From the NCBI RefSeq assembly GCF_910592395.1, contig NC_088313.1:3662501-3726500 (forward strand): a DNA stretch of 64,000 bases, given 5' to 3'. Each line of letters begins with the position of its first letter. Positions within the stretch are counted from its first letter, which is position 1. Origin of the DNA: Lineus longissimus. Its lineage: Eukaryota > Nemertea > Pilidiophora > Heteronemertea > Lineidae. The notes below the pieces were generated by a model that searched no databases, had not been told where the DNA came from, and saw only the letters and a program-made list of their open reading frames with translations. Position numbers and translations under genes: made by a program. Positions 47,401 to 61,317 of the stretch are shown here, one piece after another.

Positions 47401-50400
47401 TTGCATTCAAAGAATGATTTATCAGTCACGCACAGGAAAATCCCAACAGTTAGGGAAATCAAAGTATAGTAATCCTCAAAGATCAGTGTAATATAGACTG
47501 TATAAAACACGCCAAGGCCATTCAATATATTGGTCATGAATGTAACGATTTTTCGATCATTTTATTGTATGCCCTCGGGTGACCAAGAGGTCCTGCCTCC
47601 ATCCAGTTGAGTGAAAAAGGAGAGATCAGACATTTATATCTTGGAATGTCGTCTTTCAGTTACAGAAAGTGGCCAATGGGGGTATCTCGGATCCTATCTC
47701 ATAGAACCTACAAATTATCAACTAACGACGTGTAATTGACGTCAAGTGACCAGCCCAAAGTAACAATTAGTCATTTGTACATTTCTGGTTCATCACAACA
47801 CCACTGAACTACACCACCCATATGTATTTGCCACGGCGTTGACAAATTCATCAATGACTTATCAATCCACCAGACACAACTGCTCGAGACCTTCAAAATA
47901 GAGATTTGCACAATTTCCTGATGTGAGTTTGTCAACACGGGATCAATTAACGAGATTAAAGTCCATTAATTTTGAACTTTAAGGTAAACATGACTGGTAG
48001 AGATCATACAAAACTAAATCAAGCTAGAGTACATGCCAATGAATACATCTTCTGGGTTGAACTTAGATTGGAATAACTTTGAAATACAAAGTAACAACTT
48101 GTTTGAACATGTCGAAAGGCAATCAGTCACAAATGTCAAACAGTCTTGCACTTTTCCAGATTGCCAGTTTCAAAAATTGAAAGCTTCTGTGACGTTTTGT
48201 ACTGCTTCCATTTTTTAGATTTAAAACCGGTTTCTCATCAAACTAACACGGCAGGCAAAAAACAGATTACAGACATGAACGTCATCTTGAATAGCGAACA
48301 AGAAAAAATGACAAAATGAACATTACAATATTTTCTCTGACTTAAACATATCACAATAACCAATAGGAGTCTGTCTCCTACGAATAACCAAAAAGGTAAT
48401 TGGTGACAACTCATAATGGCACTAACAGTGCAAAGTAAGATACATTCTCAATGAAAGCCATACGTGTCTAGAATAGCAACGATGAAATTCTTACCAGTAA
48501 TGGTACATGTACATTACAAACGCACTTCTAGAATCAAATGACTTTTTGTTCATGTTCACAGGCAATCAGAACTGGTACAAAATATGACTTCACAGAAGCT
48601 AAGTATTGCGCTACATCAGCGCTGGAAAAGTTGTTGTTGCTAATAGTCCTTTTAGGAAATGTCTGACTCGACTCAAAGGATTTGCAGACACCAAAGCTAT
48701 CATTTTTTTCAAATCAAAAATACAAGAGCTGGAGGGGTGTTTACATCTTGCAATGGTGAAATCAATAGGCTATATGTGTGAATCGATAAAAATGCATATT
48801 ATAATATTCGTGACAGACAGTAGCAGAAATACTGGTACTGTAATAGACAAGACATCAATAGGCCTTTCGTTCAGCTAAGGCTGACAGCACTTTCTTTCCC
48901 CTTTGGAGTATGGAGGTTGATTTACAATGATTTCTGACTGAAATCGGCATGGGAATTCAACTAAGAACATACTGGGTGTATTTCCAGTCAGCAATGTGAA
49001 CCATTGTCTAAACCATGAGAAGTTATCAAATTGAAAGATTTGCTGTAAAAGTGTTTCACACGTGAAAACTCTTGAATCTAGTCACTAACAAATCCTGTAT
49101 GTACTTTTGTTCTGGCAGTTTTGTTGAAGCAAAACTTCGTAATGACCAGACCATCAGCCCACGCTAGTAGCCTATCACTCGCTATCACATACTATAAAGC
49201 ACCCAACCAGACCAAGGTTATCTTAGCCGATACCTGACAGAATGCATAAGGCTTCTCATAACTAGATCATCCATATGTATAGAAGCCCCACAATATCACA
49301 AGATATAACTTATTATGAAAATATACACGCGGTTAAGATCTCACATTTACCCATTGCCATTTCTTTGTGGTGAAATACGCGATAAGACACGAAGGGGTTT
49401 TTTTGCGAAGAAAAGAGTGACTATGTGATACGTTTTATACAGAAGCGTACATCATTTTTTTAAACATTATAAAAGCAAGGGAGCTGTCAAAGCAGTTATT
49501 ACCAATTAACTAACTCGTGATACATTGCTTATACCGGTAGGTTTCTATTGGACTATGTTGGAGGATATATGTGATGAAGCAATGTTTTTTTACTCCAAAG
49601 AAATGATGCATAGAAGGCCTCTGGAATTGGAATAAAAGAAGGATTTTCACAGCTACAGACGATGATTCGCTCATTTCCTCAGTGCTTTGCAGTTAGTTTG
49701 GAACAATTACGTTTTGTCCGTTGAAACCAGAAGAATCTTAAACTAGGACAAAAGGCAGTATGGGTTAACAGATCTCCTATATTCCCCTACACCAACTACC
49801 CTGGGCAAATCAGAAGCCCAGTGAATTACAAAATGAAATCGATGCCAACACGCAATCGAGAGGAATCATATTTTTTCCCGTAAAACCAAAAGAACATGTC
49901 AGATACTCATTTTTCTGCGGTAAACCCCTGTCCCTTGTCTCGTATTTTCCAATACAGAATAGAGACTGACACCAAGCCCTGTCAACCATACAAAATCGAT
50001 TCTGAAGTCACTCAGAAATCACCTTAGAAATAGACAATTGGCAGGCAAACGGACAAGTCCCGTTGCGTCTAGACAGAGGTATGCATGTGCAGAAAGATCA
50101 GGACAATATTGGTTCAGTCATTTACAAGGAAATCAATGTCGACAGCCAACCGCAAGGGAGGCGATTCTATAATCTAATTGTCACAGGAGTCCTCGAGTAA
50201 ATCCTTGACATGGAAATACCATTATTGTCGAAAACTAGGGTACTATGACGATTACTGCCACCATGACCAGAGAAAACATGCGTTTGACAAAAGCAGAAAG
50301 TTTGGGGCCAGTTTCAGAGCAGTTCTTCTTCTTTAGTAATCAATTAGCACGTTGATGGTTATTCTCGGGAGAGGATTTCTCCTGAGATGGGATGAGAGTC

Positions 50401-52600
50401 TTTGCATGCCACTACAGTTATGTGCCAAATGGGGTCAATGGCCAGAGGAAAAGTCCATATTAAAAGTTACAGTCACCTTGGATAGGGTCTTGCTTGCACT
50501 AGCATAGACAAGAGCACAGGTACTAGGAATCTTGGTTATAAAGCAGTGAAATTTTGGGTTAGGATTAGGAAGTTTACTCCCATTCCAAAGAGGTAGTAAT
50601 GGCTTGGCAGTGTCTCCGTAGCCTTCAAAACCACAGATCTAGGATCGAAGGTGCTCGTTCCTCAGAAAGTAGGAGGGGACATCATAACGTCTTATGATTA
50701 TCACATGTGGTAACAGAAATACATCCTGATACTGCCTATCATCTCTTTTGAAATCAACTGGAGGAAATGATGAGAAGGCAACTGCCAATCATATGTCGCT
50801 GTGATTTTAAAATCTCCACAGCAGCATAGATAAATTTTTATATCTAACCAGCTCATCTCAAGCTCTTCAAGACTTAACTTGTCTGATAACAACTCGCTAT
50901 TCAATCTGATGTCCACAGTTGTATTATCGCCTAATCATGTGACTATCAAGCCTGGATGATTGCCTAAACACCGTGATCACACCAGAGGATACCACACATC
51001 ATCCGTTTACGTTGAGTAAGGCGGTATTGACAGTCGTGACGTCGGGTAAAGTGTAGATGTCCAAGACGTTGGCCGATCGCTTCTCTGATTGGCAATCTTC
51101 ATGGTAGCTGTAACTATCTTCGAGGGAATAAGCTTGTTTCATTTTACACTGACCTTCCTCACATGCAAGGAGTAATCTGGCTCGACAATAGCAAAATTGG
51201 ACTTAAATCATTCATAGAAATATAAGAATATTCCATTCAAATTTTATCTATTGTTAAGTGGACAAGTACTTCTTTTACATGTTTTATGTGAAGAATTGAA
51301 AAATCAACCTGCTTTCATTGGCATTCATGTGCATCTTAAAAATAACTACTTCCTTTCACATCATGAAAACTGCACTCTCTGCCACAATCTCGCTCTGTCC
51401 GAATAAAATTTGTCCTGATCGCCTGAAAGCGAAAAGAATGTAGAAGGCTAATCTCATCCACAGTATCACTGCACCCCCTTTGCCCTCCGGACACAGTAAT
51501 GAAATAACCTCATTAGCATAAATCACCATACGGACACTGTCCAGTTATTTTTCATCAATTTCCCAGGGGACCTGAGCATTAGAGACCTGCAACCTCAGAT
51601 CCTGATTGTGTCAGCTTGAGTCACCCAACAGATTCACCAATCGGAGTGAAAACGATGACCGAGTGTCACATAGTTTACTTCTAACAATAGAAGATGATTT
51701 ATTCACAAGTGCTTGCAGCTGCCCAACTTCAACATTCGATATGTGATCTATTTTCAACCTGCCCTCAAATGCACAATGTTGCACGTGTATGCATTACGAA
51801 TGCACTGTAATGCATAGGCAAAGTGAACTGTTGTCGACAGCCAGTCAGTTTAGTCTTTGGATAAAACATGTTTATCAAAACAAATGTAGAATTTTGATAA
51901 TTTTTCTTTTGTCAATGTTTGGTTTGAAATGAACATACATCTTTTTTTTCAATAAGCATATTCTTAACAATTGTCAACAATGCACTCTGCTTGTCATCAC
52001 AATGCATTATAGTGCATGCCGGACTTGGGTGTTGCAAAAATGATAGAAGAACCAATCCGTCACAATCGCTGGTAATGCCCTTGGCCAGTGACGGCCATTC
52101 CCGGAAGAGGATTTGTCTAGACATGATCACAGCTCAATAACCAATCAATAATCACAAGTCAACTTTGTTTCATGTTTGACACAAACCAATTGATCAAATC
52201 CAATGCAATAAAGCTGTCTTATTTGCTTGAATGAAGAGTTCAAATGGCATGAAATTACAACCCCCACTGCAGAGGTTATGGCTTATGCTCTTACAATCAA
52301 ATACAGACTTGAAACCATGCAAGAGCGGACACCATAAAAATCAATGGAATATAGCTCATTAATTTTGTCAAATTGACTATGCATTCTCTTAGTCTGCAAT
52401 CATTGAACAAATGTTGAATATGTTGAATCAGAGTATCAACTGAAGTCAAATGACACGATCTGAACAAAGTTTTTAGATTCAAACTTTGTGGAATTCCCAG
52501 CAACACTACCGGTAGTTATTTTTCCAATATTTTCTTCAAATTACCATAATTCTACTCCCCACTATGGATACAATTTGAAGCACAGCATGAAACACAATGA
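44481..52600. other. Long non-coding stretch, no repeats or genes recognised
   Basis: Frames of up to 104 codons occur (45985-46299 +, 45148-45453 -) but lack recognisable domains. A CRE octamer is at 47737-47744. A small hairpin ATGCATTAC/GTAATGCAT lies near 51790. I see no other organised structure. Confidence 0.5.
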
Positions 52601-52679
52601 CAATTTGTGAGTATGAAATTTTTATTTGGTCAGAAAATAGGACACAGTTCTTGAATAGCAAGCAGTTATTTTCTGAGAG

Positions 52680-52950
52680 CATTATTGCAATCTCAGGAGA
52701 CTGATAAGAAGATGAAAATGATTCAAATTTCCTAAGCGGCAAAGAGAAAAAACAGAAGACTTGGCGAAAGCCAACGAATTTAGGAATGTCGTCGTTGATA
52801 AGAATGATTGAAATCTCAGAAGATTGATAACACATGCAAGAAGACAAAGATGATTCAAAACTAAGTTGCAAAGAGAGAAAGAATAGAAGACTTTGCCATA
52901 AGAAACAAGTTTAGGAATGTCTTTGTTGTTAAGAATAATTTCAGTCCTTT
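52680..52950. repeat. Diverged tandem duplication, about 125 bp
   Basis: Shared ordered words: GAAATCTCAG(A/G)AGA(T/C)TGATAA, AGATGATTCAAA, GCAAAGAGA, AGAAGACTT, then TTTAGGAATGTC(G/T)T(C/T)GTTG and TAAGAAT. Copies start near 52687 and 52811. Minus-strand frames of 111 and 93 codons across the region are explained by the duplication. Confidence 0.8.
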
Positions 52951-54984
52951 GTGACATTGACAAGAATACACAATTCGTTTTGAAGAAGATTTTGGTATAA
53001 CCCTCAGTTTTACAAGTGACAATGCTTTAACTAAGGTTGTCTAGCGACTTAGAGGGGGATCTTTTTCTGGACACTCTGACGGGCCAAAAGACATGCATGG
53101 TCACATTGGTTGAGGCGTGTTAAAAAAGGCAGGCGTCACCAATCTACTCATCTTGTCACACCATCTGGTGCCGTAGTAAATCAGATACCTTATAAATATC
53201 ACCAGAACTGGTCAGATATTTCACACCGATTGGCCATCCTAGATTTCAACAGATGTGAAAGCTTTCAATGTTGGTAAAATAAATCATGTTCCAACAAGCG
53301 AGGAAAACAGATGACATTACCCGATACCATGTGATTCTTTTTGCTTTAGAATCCACAAGACAGTGTAAGAACATTTATCACACAGATAGGCCTTGTTGGA
53401 TATGTTTAGATTGTTATCGTTTCTATAGCTACAAAGGTGTTTGCCACATCTTTTGTTATGAAAATACCAAAGCTTTTCAGACAACCAAACAGATGATATC
53501 GGAAAAACATATTTTTTTGACAGAAACTGTTGGTAAGCATGTGTCAATCCAATGATAACAATAGTTCCATTAGAACTGTTTTTCATCATGTTTTTCGGGA
53601 AAAGATGCTAAACGGTCTGAATCTGAAAAAAATGTCAACCAGATGTGTCGGCAAAATGTATTGACATTATGAAGAGACGACAATATGGCGTTGTTTTGAC
53701 AAAGCGATGATTTGTCAAATATGAAATTTTTACAATTTGAAACTTTGAAATCACATTCATGAAGTGAAGACAGAAAACTTAACTCAGTGAGAGTAAATTT
53801 CAAATTCTGTTGCCAATATCAACTGATTATCTGACTTCATCAGATATTTTCCCATAATATTCCTGAATTCCGGCGCTTCCTAGACTTTCTCCCGCTTTAC
53901 GTCACAACTCCATAACTTACTACCTGGAGCAATGACACAAGATGTCAATCAACTCAGCCAGAATCCCTTTTCTGAAAATCTTTGTCCTGGAAATTTAAGT
54001 GGAAATTAAACTGGAAACCAGCAGCGACAGGCATAAGAGCGGTGTCATTGTACCAGGACCCTCTAAATGGACCCCATCTTCACTCAGTATTTCACTTATC
54101 ACAAACACAAACTGATCAAATGAAAAGAAAGAGTAAGTTTAAATTGAAGCTGTCACTAAAAGATGTCCGCAGATGATGTAGAATCACCATCAACATTCAT
54201 CAAAGCACATCTATGAAAGTCACATCGACTCATCAGTATCTGTCACCTAATGCTTCTCTGATCTGATCCTAGCTAATTTCCTACTCGTCTGGCACCCCGT
54301 GCGAGGTGAATAAACCTCAGAGGCGGATTTTCACATTGACGCCATTTTTTGATTAGGTTGGGAATCAAAGGAAAGTGATACCATGTCACAGCTGTGGAGC
54401 CTCTATTGAATTTCACATCCCAACAGAACACATAGATTGCATAAAGCCAAGTTTTCGTGCTGCTATATTTTTAGCCATTGAAGTACACAAAATGTTGACT
54501 AGCAGTTAGTCTTAAAAGGTTAAACAAAAATAGACATTTATCAGCACAAAATCACATTTGAGCGAACCTTCTTTAAAAAGTGATATATAGAGTGTAAACT
54601 ATTTTTGGATAAGTGTAATTCTTAAATCAATAATCATTGCACGAAATAACCAACTCATTAATGTAATTAAATTCCCACCCCAATGTTAGCATGTTGCTGT
54701 GACACACGCTCCAAACCCAATAACCCACGGGAAATCATCACACTCACTTAAATGAGTATAACATGCAGAACATAATCAATTTTATCAAACTTATAAAAAA
54801 ATATGAACCCAATAACCTCTTTTTACAAACATAAAATGCAGGCCTACCATTGGTTCAACAACTTTCAGTGAAGGATGAGCCTGTACTTTTTCATATTCAT
54901 CACTGTAAAATATTCTATTCAATACAACACACGGCTTCTATTCTCAACATGTTCAAACAAAAATTACAACATGGATGAAAAAAA
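52951..54984. other. Non-coding stretch
   Basis: No gene recognised. Confidence 0.5.
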
Positions 54985-55064
54985 TCAAGCTCAAGCGCTT
55001 TGAGCGGCCAGTTAATGGTTGGATACTGCGCTATATAAGACTCGTATTATTATTATTATTATAT
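54985..55064 (+). mobile_element. 3' end of a SINE/LINE-type retroelement with (ATT)n tail
   Basis: AAGCGCTTTGAGCGGCC is followed by TACTGCGCTATATAAGACTCG and then (TATTA)/(ATT) repeats. A 'GCGCTATATAA...ATTATTATT' end is a common retroposon 3' terminus in aquatic animals. The 5' part is not recognisable. A related word (AAGTGCTTTGAGACGGACC) occurs at 55940 without the tail. Confidence 0.6.
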
Positions 55065-56604
55065 TGCATTTTAAGCAAACAGCTTTGGTTTGGGCCCTAA
55101 CCATCTAAATTATCAATACAATACTGTGAAATAACTGTCTTTCGGTCTTTTCTTGCCCTGCAAACAAAAACAGGTATCTGATATCACATTTTATAGTTTT
55201 ATTTTCGATTAGTACTACTGTATCGAGAACAGGTCACATCTATCTATCTGTGGGATCCAGCCATATGATCGAAAGTTCGTTAGTTTTGGGAAGCGCATCT
55301 ATGACGCGTCGATGAGACGATTCACGGGATGTCAAATATGATTTGGACTGTACATGAGTTATCAAACTAATCAGGGAAAGCATATCAAAGAAATCTAATT
55401 ATAGCTAATTATGTTCCCTACAAGAATTTAATTCGATCTCGTTTAGAATTTTCTTTTAATTGAATCAAAGTGATCGTCTTACGACATAATTTGATAAACT
55501 ACATGAGAGGATTATTAAAGCCCATCAGAATTAAATGAACCATTCATAAAATATTTCTTTAGTGGATTTCAAGAGAGAAATGAAAAAAAGGTTTTGAAAT
55601 ATTGCGCATTCGAAAATCAGGACCAAAACGCCATAAAGATCTTGAAAATTTGAGATACAATCCTGCTACATTTCTTTGCAATGAGGTGTTTTCAGTCAAA
55701 CCACTCATAGCAGACCAATAAAAATCCCCTGAAGCAGTTTTTAAATGAGTATCAAATTACTTTAAAAGATCAGCTTATTGGTCTGCTGGTTTAATGTGTT
55801 AGAGCGTCATTAACTTTCAACCATATAGCCTTGTCATCACTTAAACTTCACTGGTTGATCTCAAATTATAGCACAGTACTAGTACTTCGATACCCAAGAA
55901 TGCATTTGTGTAGACTTACAACAATAACGGACACAGTAAAGTGCTTTGAGACGGACCTTGGTCAATGAAGTCACCACTATCATCAATGATACCAAATTTA
56001 CACTTCCGCACTAAAAGGGTCTATAATGAGCTTGCAAATTGTGGAGAATTAAGACACAAAACAGCAAATTTTTGAGTATCATCAAAATATATTAGCAACA
56101 CATTAACACTAACGCTATAACTAATCACATACCATCGTTTCACTTTTTCCTCCACAAATTCCGTTGATATTTTTAGCCCGAGGCTGAACAACACACCCAA
56201 CTGTTTTAAACCTGTCCCCGCTGTTAACAACATCCTCCCAATAATTACTTAAAAGCAGCTTGAGACGTTCGGTTTTACTTGTCTTCCACCCAAGGAAATA
56301 GCTGCGGGGTTGCCAAGTTATTATCTCCATGAGTGCAATAACAAACCACAATATTTTTCGAAAAAGATATGTTTTCCTAACCAATCTGCTTTTTAAATGG
56401 TTTTACTTCAGTCTTGATTTCTAAAAATCAACCTCCTCAACTTTATTTCAAGCCTCTATCGATTGGAGTAAATCAACAGAAAATTCCTTTGCAATTTACG
56501 CCTTTAGCCCCCTGTGGAGAAATATTTATAGGTTGAACCGTGCTAAATTTTCTGTCAGGGGCATTTTCTTGGCTGTTCTTCCCAATGGCTAGATTTGACG
56601 TGCA
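55065..56604. other. Non-coding stretch
   Basis: No gene recognised apart from the retroelement fragment near 55940. Confidence 0.5.
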
Positions 56605-57515
56605 CCCATGTTGATGGATGGAGGGACAGATGCCACTTCTGAATAGTTATTTTACCAGTTCTGCTGACTTTCATCAGCTGAGCTAAAAACCTTGTATTCT
56701 TTCAAGTTCAACAACTCAAATCTGTCCAATGAATGGAGGGACAGATGCCATTCTGAATAGTTAGTTATTTTAATTGTACAAAACATGGAAAGTACCTGGT
56801 CTTTCCACTCTTAGACAAATAATTGTCCAGTGTTGACGAATGGAGGGACAGATGCCTTTCTGAATATGTAGTTATTTTACCAGCTCTGCTGACCTTCATC
56901 AGCTGAGCTAAAAATCTTGTATTCTTTCAAGTTCAACAACTCAGATCTGTCCAATGTTGACGGATGGAAGGACAGATGCCAATCTGAATAGTTATTTTAC
57001 CAGCTCTGCTGACCTTCATCAGCTGAGCTAAAAATCTTGTATTCTTTCAAGTTCAACAACTCAGATCTGTCCAATGTTGACGGATGGAGGGACAGATGCC
57101 ACTTCTGAATAGCTATTTTACCAGCTCTGCTGAGTTTCATCAGCTGAGCTAAAAACCTTGTATTCGTTCAAGTTCAACAACTCAAATCTGTCCAATGTTG
57201 ACGGATGGAAGGACAGATGCCAATCTGAATAGTTATTTCACCAACTCTGCTGAGTTTCATCAGCTGAGCTAAAAATCTTGTATTCTTTCAAGTTCAACAA
57301 CTCAAATCTGTCCAATGTTGACGGATGGAGGGACAGATGCCTTTCTGAATAGTTAGTTATTTTACCAGCTCTGCTGACTTTCATCAGCTAAGCTAAAAAC
57401 CTTGTATCCTTTTAAGTTCAACAACTCAAATCTGTCCAATGAATGGAGGAACAGATGCCTTTCTGAATAGTTAGTTATTTTACAAGTTCTGCTGACTTTC
57501 GTCAGCTGAGCTAAT
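56605..57515. repeat. Satellite, about 120 bp x 8
   Basis: The word ACAGATGCC marks eight units at 56626, 56741, 56848, 56972, 57092, 57213, 57333 and 57451 (spacing 107-124 bp). Each has GGATGGAGGGACAGATGCC, TCTGAATAGTTATTTTACC, AGCTCTGCTGACTTTCATC, the E-box containing CAGCTGAGCTAAAAA, and TTGTATTCTTTCAAGTTC. Copies 4-7 are most alike. It resembles the central repeat cores of small non-autonomous elements (pearl/Helitron-like) in bivalves, but no element ends were identified. Confidence 0.93.
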
Positions 57516-60500
57516 GCCTCATGCAACCCAGCACTCAGAAAACTCATCTGGGATCTTTAGCCCTTATGATAATAGCATGTATGGCATACAAAAATTTAGT
57601 GTTCAAAACATGACACAGAATTGTGCAATCAACGGAAGACAAGATTATACACACTAATAGATCCCATAATGACCAAGGTTCCTTTGATTTGGAACGTTTT
57701 ATTCAAAGAACTGTTTTGCATTAGGCAAACAAATCATGTTTCTGAAACCATTATGGCCTATGGGATCTCAGAGTCTTTTTTTCATTTATGTTCAATTAGC
57801 TTTAAAAATTGAAATGCCATTTTAACAGTTTACAAGAGAGAGAAGAAAATCACGGCATGATCAGGGGATGAGGGCTGAGTAAGAAAGGTCAAGTGGTTTT
57901 CTCCACTTCTCAACATTATTTTAGCAAGATTTGCCCAGCTTGCACTTCAAACTCCATTAGCCCCAAACAGTGATAATTATTTCTCCACCAAACGTAAAAT
58001 TCCTGTGGTTTGAAAATTGAAGAATACCATGAAATATCTTGTAAATTTGTTATGTCCAGGTAAAAAACTGGGGTTTTTTATCAACCAACTACAATGTACT
58101 TGGTTACATTTGTTGAAGTTTTTCCACCCTCTCCTCTCTAGATCATGTAGATGTTGGTGGTCTTCAAACCCATAGCAGCATTGATTACACAGCCCAATGC
58201 CCCCCAAGCACCGATGATTCACTGCTGCTAGATCTGACTCCTGATTTGACTAAAAAGTGCTGTTTAAAAAGTGCTATTTCTTCCACACACTATAACAGAC
58301 ACCACAACGTTAAATATACTTTCTCATGTCATCACCTTGGAAGACGCTGATCAAATGAGTCTGAAAGTCATTACAGCATGCTATATTGTATAGTCGAACA
58401 AGTTGATCGAGAGTGGAGACATCTTCTCGAACTGAATGTCACTACTCATTCTCACTATACCCAGGCAATACATATGTGTTCAATACATACATGTAAATAC
58501 TTAATCAAGACTAAGACATCTCAGAACAAATGTCTAACTAATACAGTTATTCCATATAGAAATATCATTAACTCTTTCTAACTATGCTATCAACCTTAAC
58601 AGACAATAAGATTTTGCGTCATCACACATCCTCAAGACCTAAAAGATTCCTTCAAAGGCTTCGTCCATCAGACTGATGACTAGCAAATTACCAGTGATGT
58701 GGGGAGGTTGAATTGGGCTCTACCTTGAATTGTATGGGCTGATGTATTGAATTATGATGCATAGTATACTACAGGTTGACTCGAAAAACTTACCTTTTGG
58801 ATAAAATTACTTACATGTACTCTCAGACTGATTGAAATCAGTAACTCACCTGAAAATATGGATAAAATCAAAAAGTTAGAAAAGATAATCATTTCAGATG
58901 ATATTTGTTCATCAGTTGTTATAATCATGTTCAAGAGATATCTGAAACAAAAGGTATTATTTTGATATTCAGTTGAAAACAAAATAAATTATACCATTTG
59001 GCTACGGTAGTCGAGAGTGAAACAGACATCCAGTCAGTTCTCAGAACTGATAAGAGATGTCTCTATGGTTGACAAACTCCCTCGGTACCATATCCACATA
59101 AGGAATTGAGCAATGATCTGGAGGTAATCTTGAAATGTTTCTAGAGAGAGGGAACCAACTTTTGATTGACATGTTTGGGGCAGCAACGACTCCTTCTGAC
59201 ATGTCTGAGTGCACCAGAAGACAATCTCTCATTTGTAGGGCAGCTAACTCAATCTCCTGGCTGATTTGTATAGCGTTACCAATACCACCTTGAGACTTGA
59301 ACTACGCCAGTATCACAAACATGACTAATCATCAAGGTTTCCTAAACCAACAAATAACTTCTAATATGATAAACAGCTTTATTAATAGCTTATAAAACCA
59401 AATCACAGCTCAAAATATCATAATCACAAGGGCAAAGATAGCCTAAAAACGATGCCAAATGTCTCACAGCAGCCGTGATTGACCTTTCAGACAAACGGCC
59501 CTTGGTGCTACCAACGTGGGCGGAAAACTTAAATTAGATTGAACCTGAAACAAATATACCATCAAACTGCACTTTTTCTTGGAACAAATACTGACTTCTC
59601 TGGGTGTTCATGCATCAAATTACAAATGCTCAACTATGTGAACCAGGAGAAAATAATTTCTTGAGGGATGATTTTGCAATAAAAAAAGATTAAAATTAAA
59701 AGAAAATTGTGTCAGAGTTGATCTTATCTTGCAACTTCGTATTTTCAGCCTTGATATTTTACCGTAATGTGTTGAGTTTCTAGAAGGGGCACATGATGTT
59801 GCTCAAAATGGTACTGAACCTTTCAGGTACTTTCATACTGGAAACCGCAATATTTGTTCATTATTCTCTTCAGCATCTTCAGAGAATAGTAGTTGAAATG
59901 TGATCAAACCATAATAGAAGTCACCAAGCAATGGGCACTGCTCTGTTATTGTCAATTCTAATCACCCTGATAGATAAGGGGCATTGCCAGGGGCACGAGA
60001 GGAAGAGTAGGGAAGAAGACAATCATAATTCCTGTTATGTACATGTAACCTGCACCACTATTCTTGGTTGGGAAGTAATATCAGTTGGTATTTCAACTTC
60101 ACCAACTAAATGCTTCTAATTGGAAAATGGATCTCCACTTGATGCTGATTCTAATAATATGGTCAAAGTCTGGAGACAAAACATACTTGTCGAACTCCCC
60201 CCATCAAACTAACTTGAGTCCATTATATGGATCCTAATGATGTAAGTCACTGTGCATTGTAAACAAAGAATGTGTGAAAGTGGTCATAAATGGATAGTGT
60301 ATCTGATAATTGCATGTCAAAGGTGTCCACCAACAATGAGTTTTTACACAGCACACAACGATGGGCCGACTACATAATTGCACAATTATACAAACATTTA
60401 GGAGTCTGTCGAGGCGTTGGGAGGTTCTATTGAAAGAATAGACATTATAACATGCATTATCGCAATTCAGCTGATTGGTGGCCAAATGCCAAATGGCTCA

Positions 60501-61290
60501 TCACCAAAGGAGCAAGCAAGATGGAAGGTTTCAGAAAATTTTCTCTCGAAATGTCCACATTTCTCGTATTATTTAATTTTGTGGCAACTGACGGTAGGGA
60601 GGAATGACGTCTCTGTGACATGTAGCTTAGAGGATTTCAAAATAAAGAACTCATCTTTCCTATTCATCCCTTATTCATAGGGTAAACAAGTTGAAATAAG
60701 TTAACCGGCAAAGTTTGTTATGAGCTGCGAAGCTAACAATTTATACCTTTTCATTTTTTCAGGTTCTTCTCCGAAATTTATCTGATGAAATATCTCTTAT
60801 TTTTCAAATGACTATAGAAAAGGTGGCAATAAAGCCAAACATTCGTTGATTTAAACTGTTATTTCTTGAATGATTCCACTGGCAAATTTACACAACCTCC
60901 TCTGCCCCCAATTTTCGTTATTCCCCAAGGGTTAAACGACATTTGATGAAAAAGTCACCAAATTTAGCATCTCCAATAACACATCCTTCCACTTCATATT
61001 TTTCAGATCGGCGAACAGAAGGAAATGATTTAGAGAACCACTCGAGGAAATCAAGAAGATACGATCAAGTTGATTAAACTTGCTCTCTCGAAGACCGTCA
61101 CTCAAATACCCTAAAGCGGAGTCTAGGATAATGAACACCATAGGGCGTAATCTTTGTGATCTGGAACAAATATTGGCTTGCGCTTCTCATGTCCTGACAT
61201 GTCCGAATCCGTCTGACGGCCCCTCCGGTTAAAAGTTTTGATCTCATCGATGCGCTACAAGATGCCTTAAAGCCGAGGCATGTTTAAGTA
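57516..61290. other. Upstream region of the receptor gene; no gene recognised
   Basis: AT-rich sequence with many short frames and no clear repeat. The last few hundred bases may contain the receptor promoter. A TATA-like TTTATAAG sits at about 61293, only about 25 bp before the start codon, so it is probably not a functional TATA box unless the leader is almost absent. Confidence 0.45.
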
Positions 61291-61317
61291 TCTTTATAAG
61301 GCCAAACCTAAATAGCC

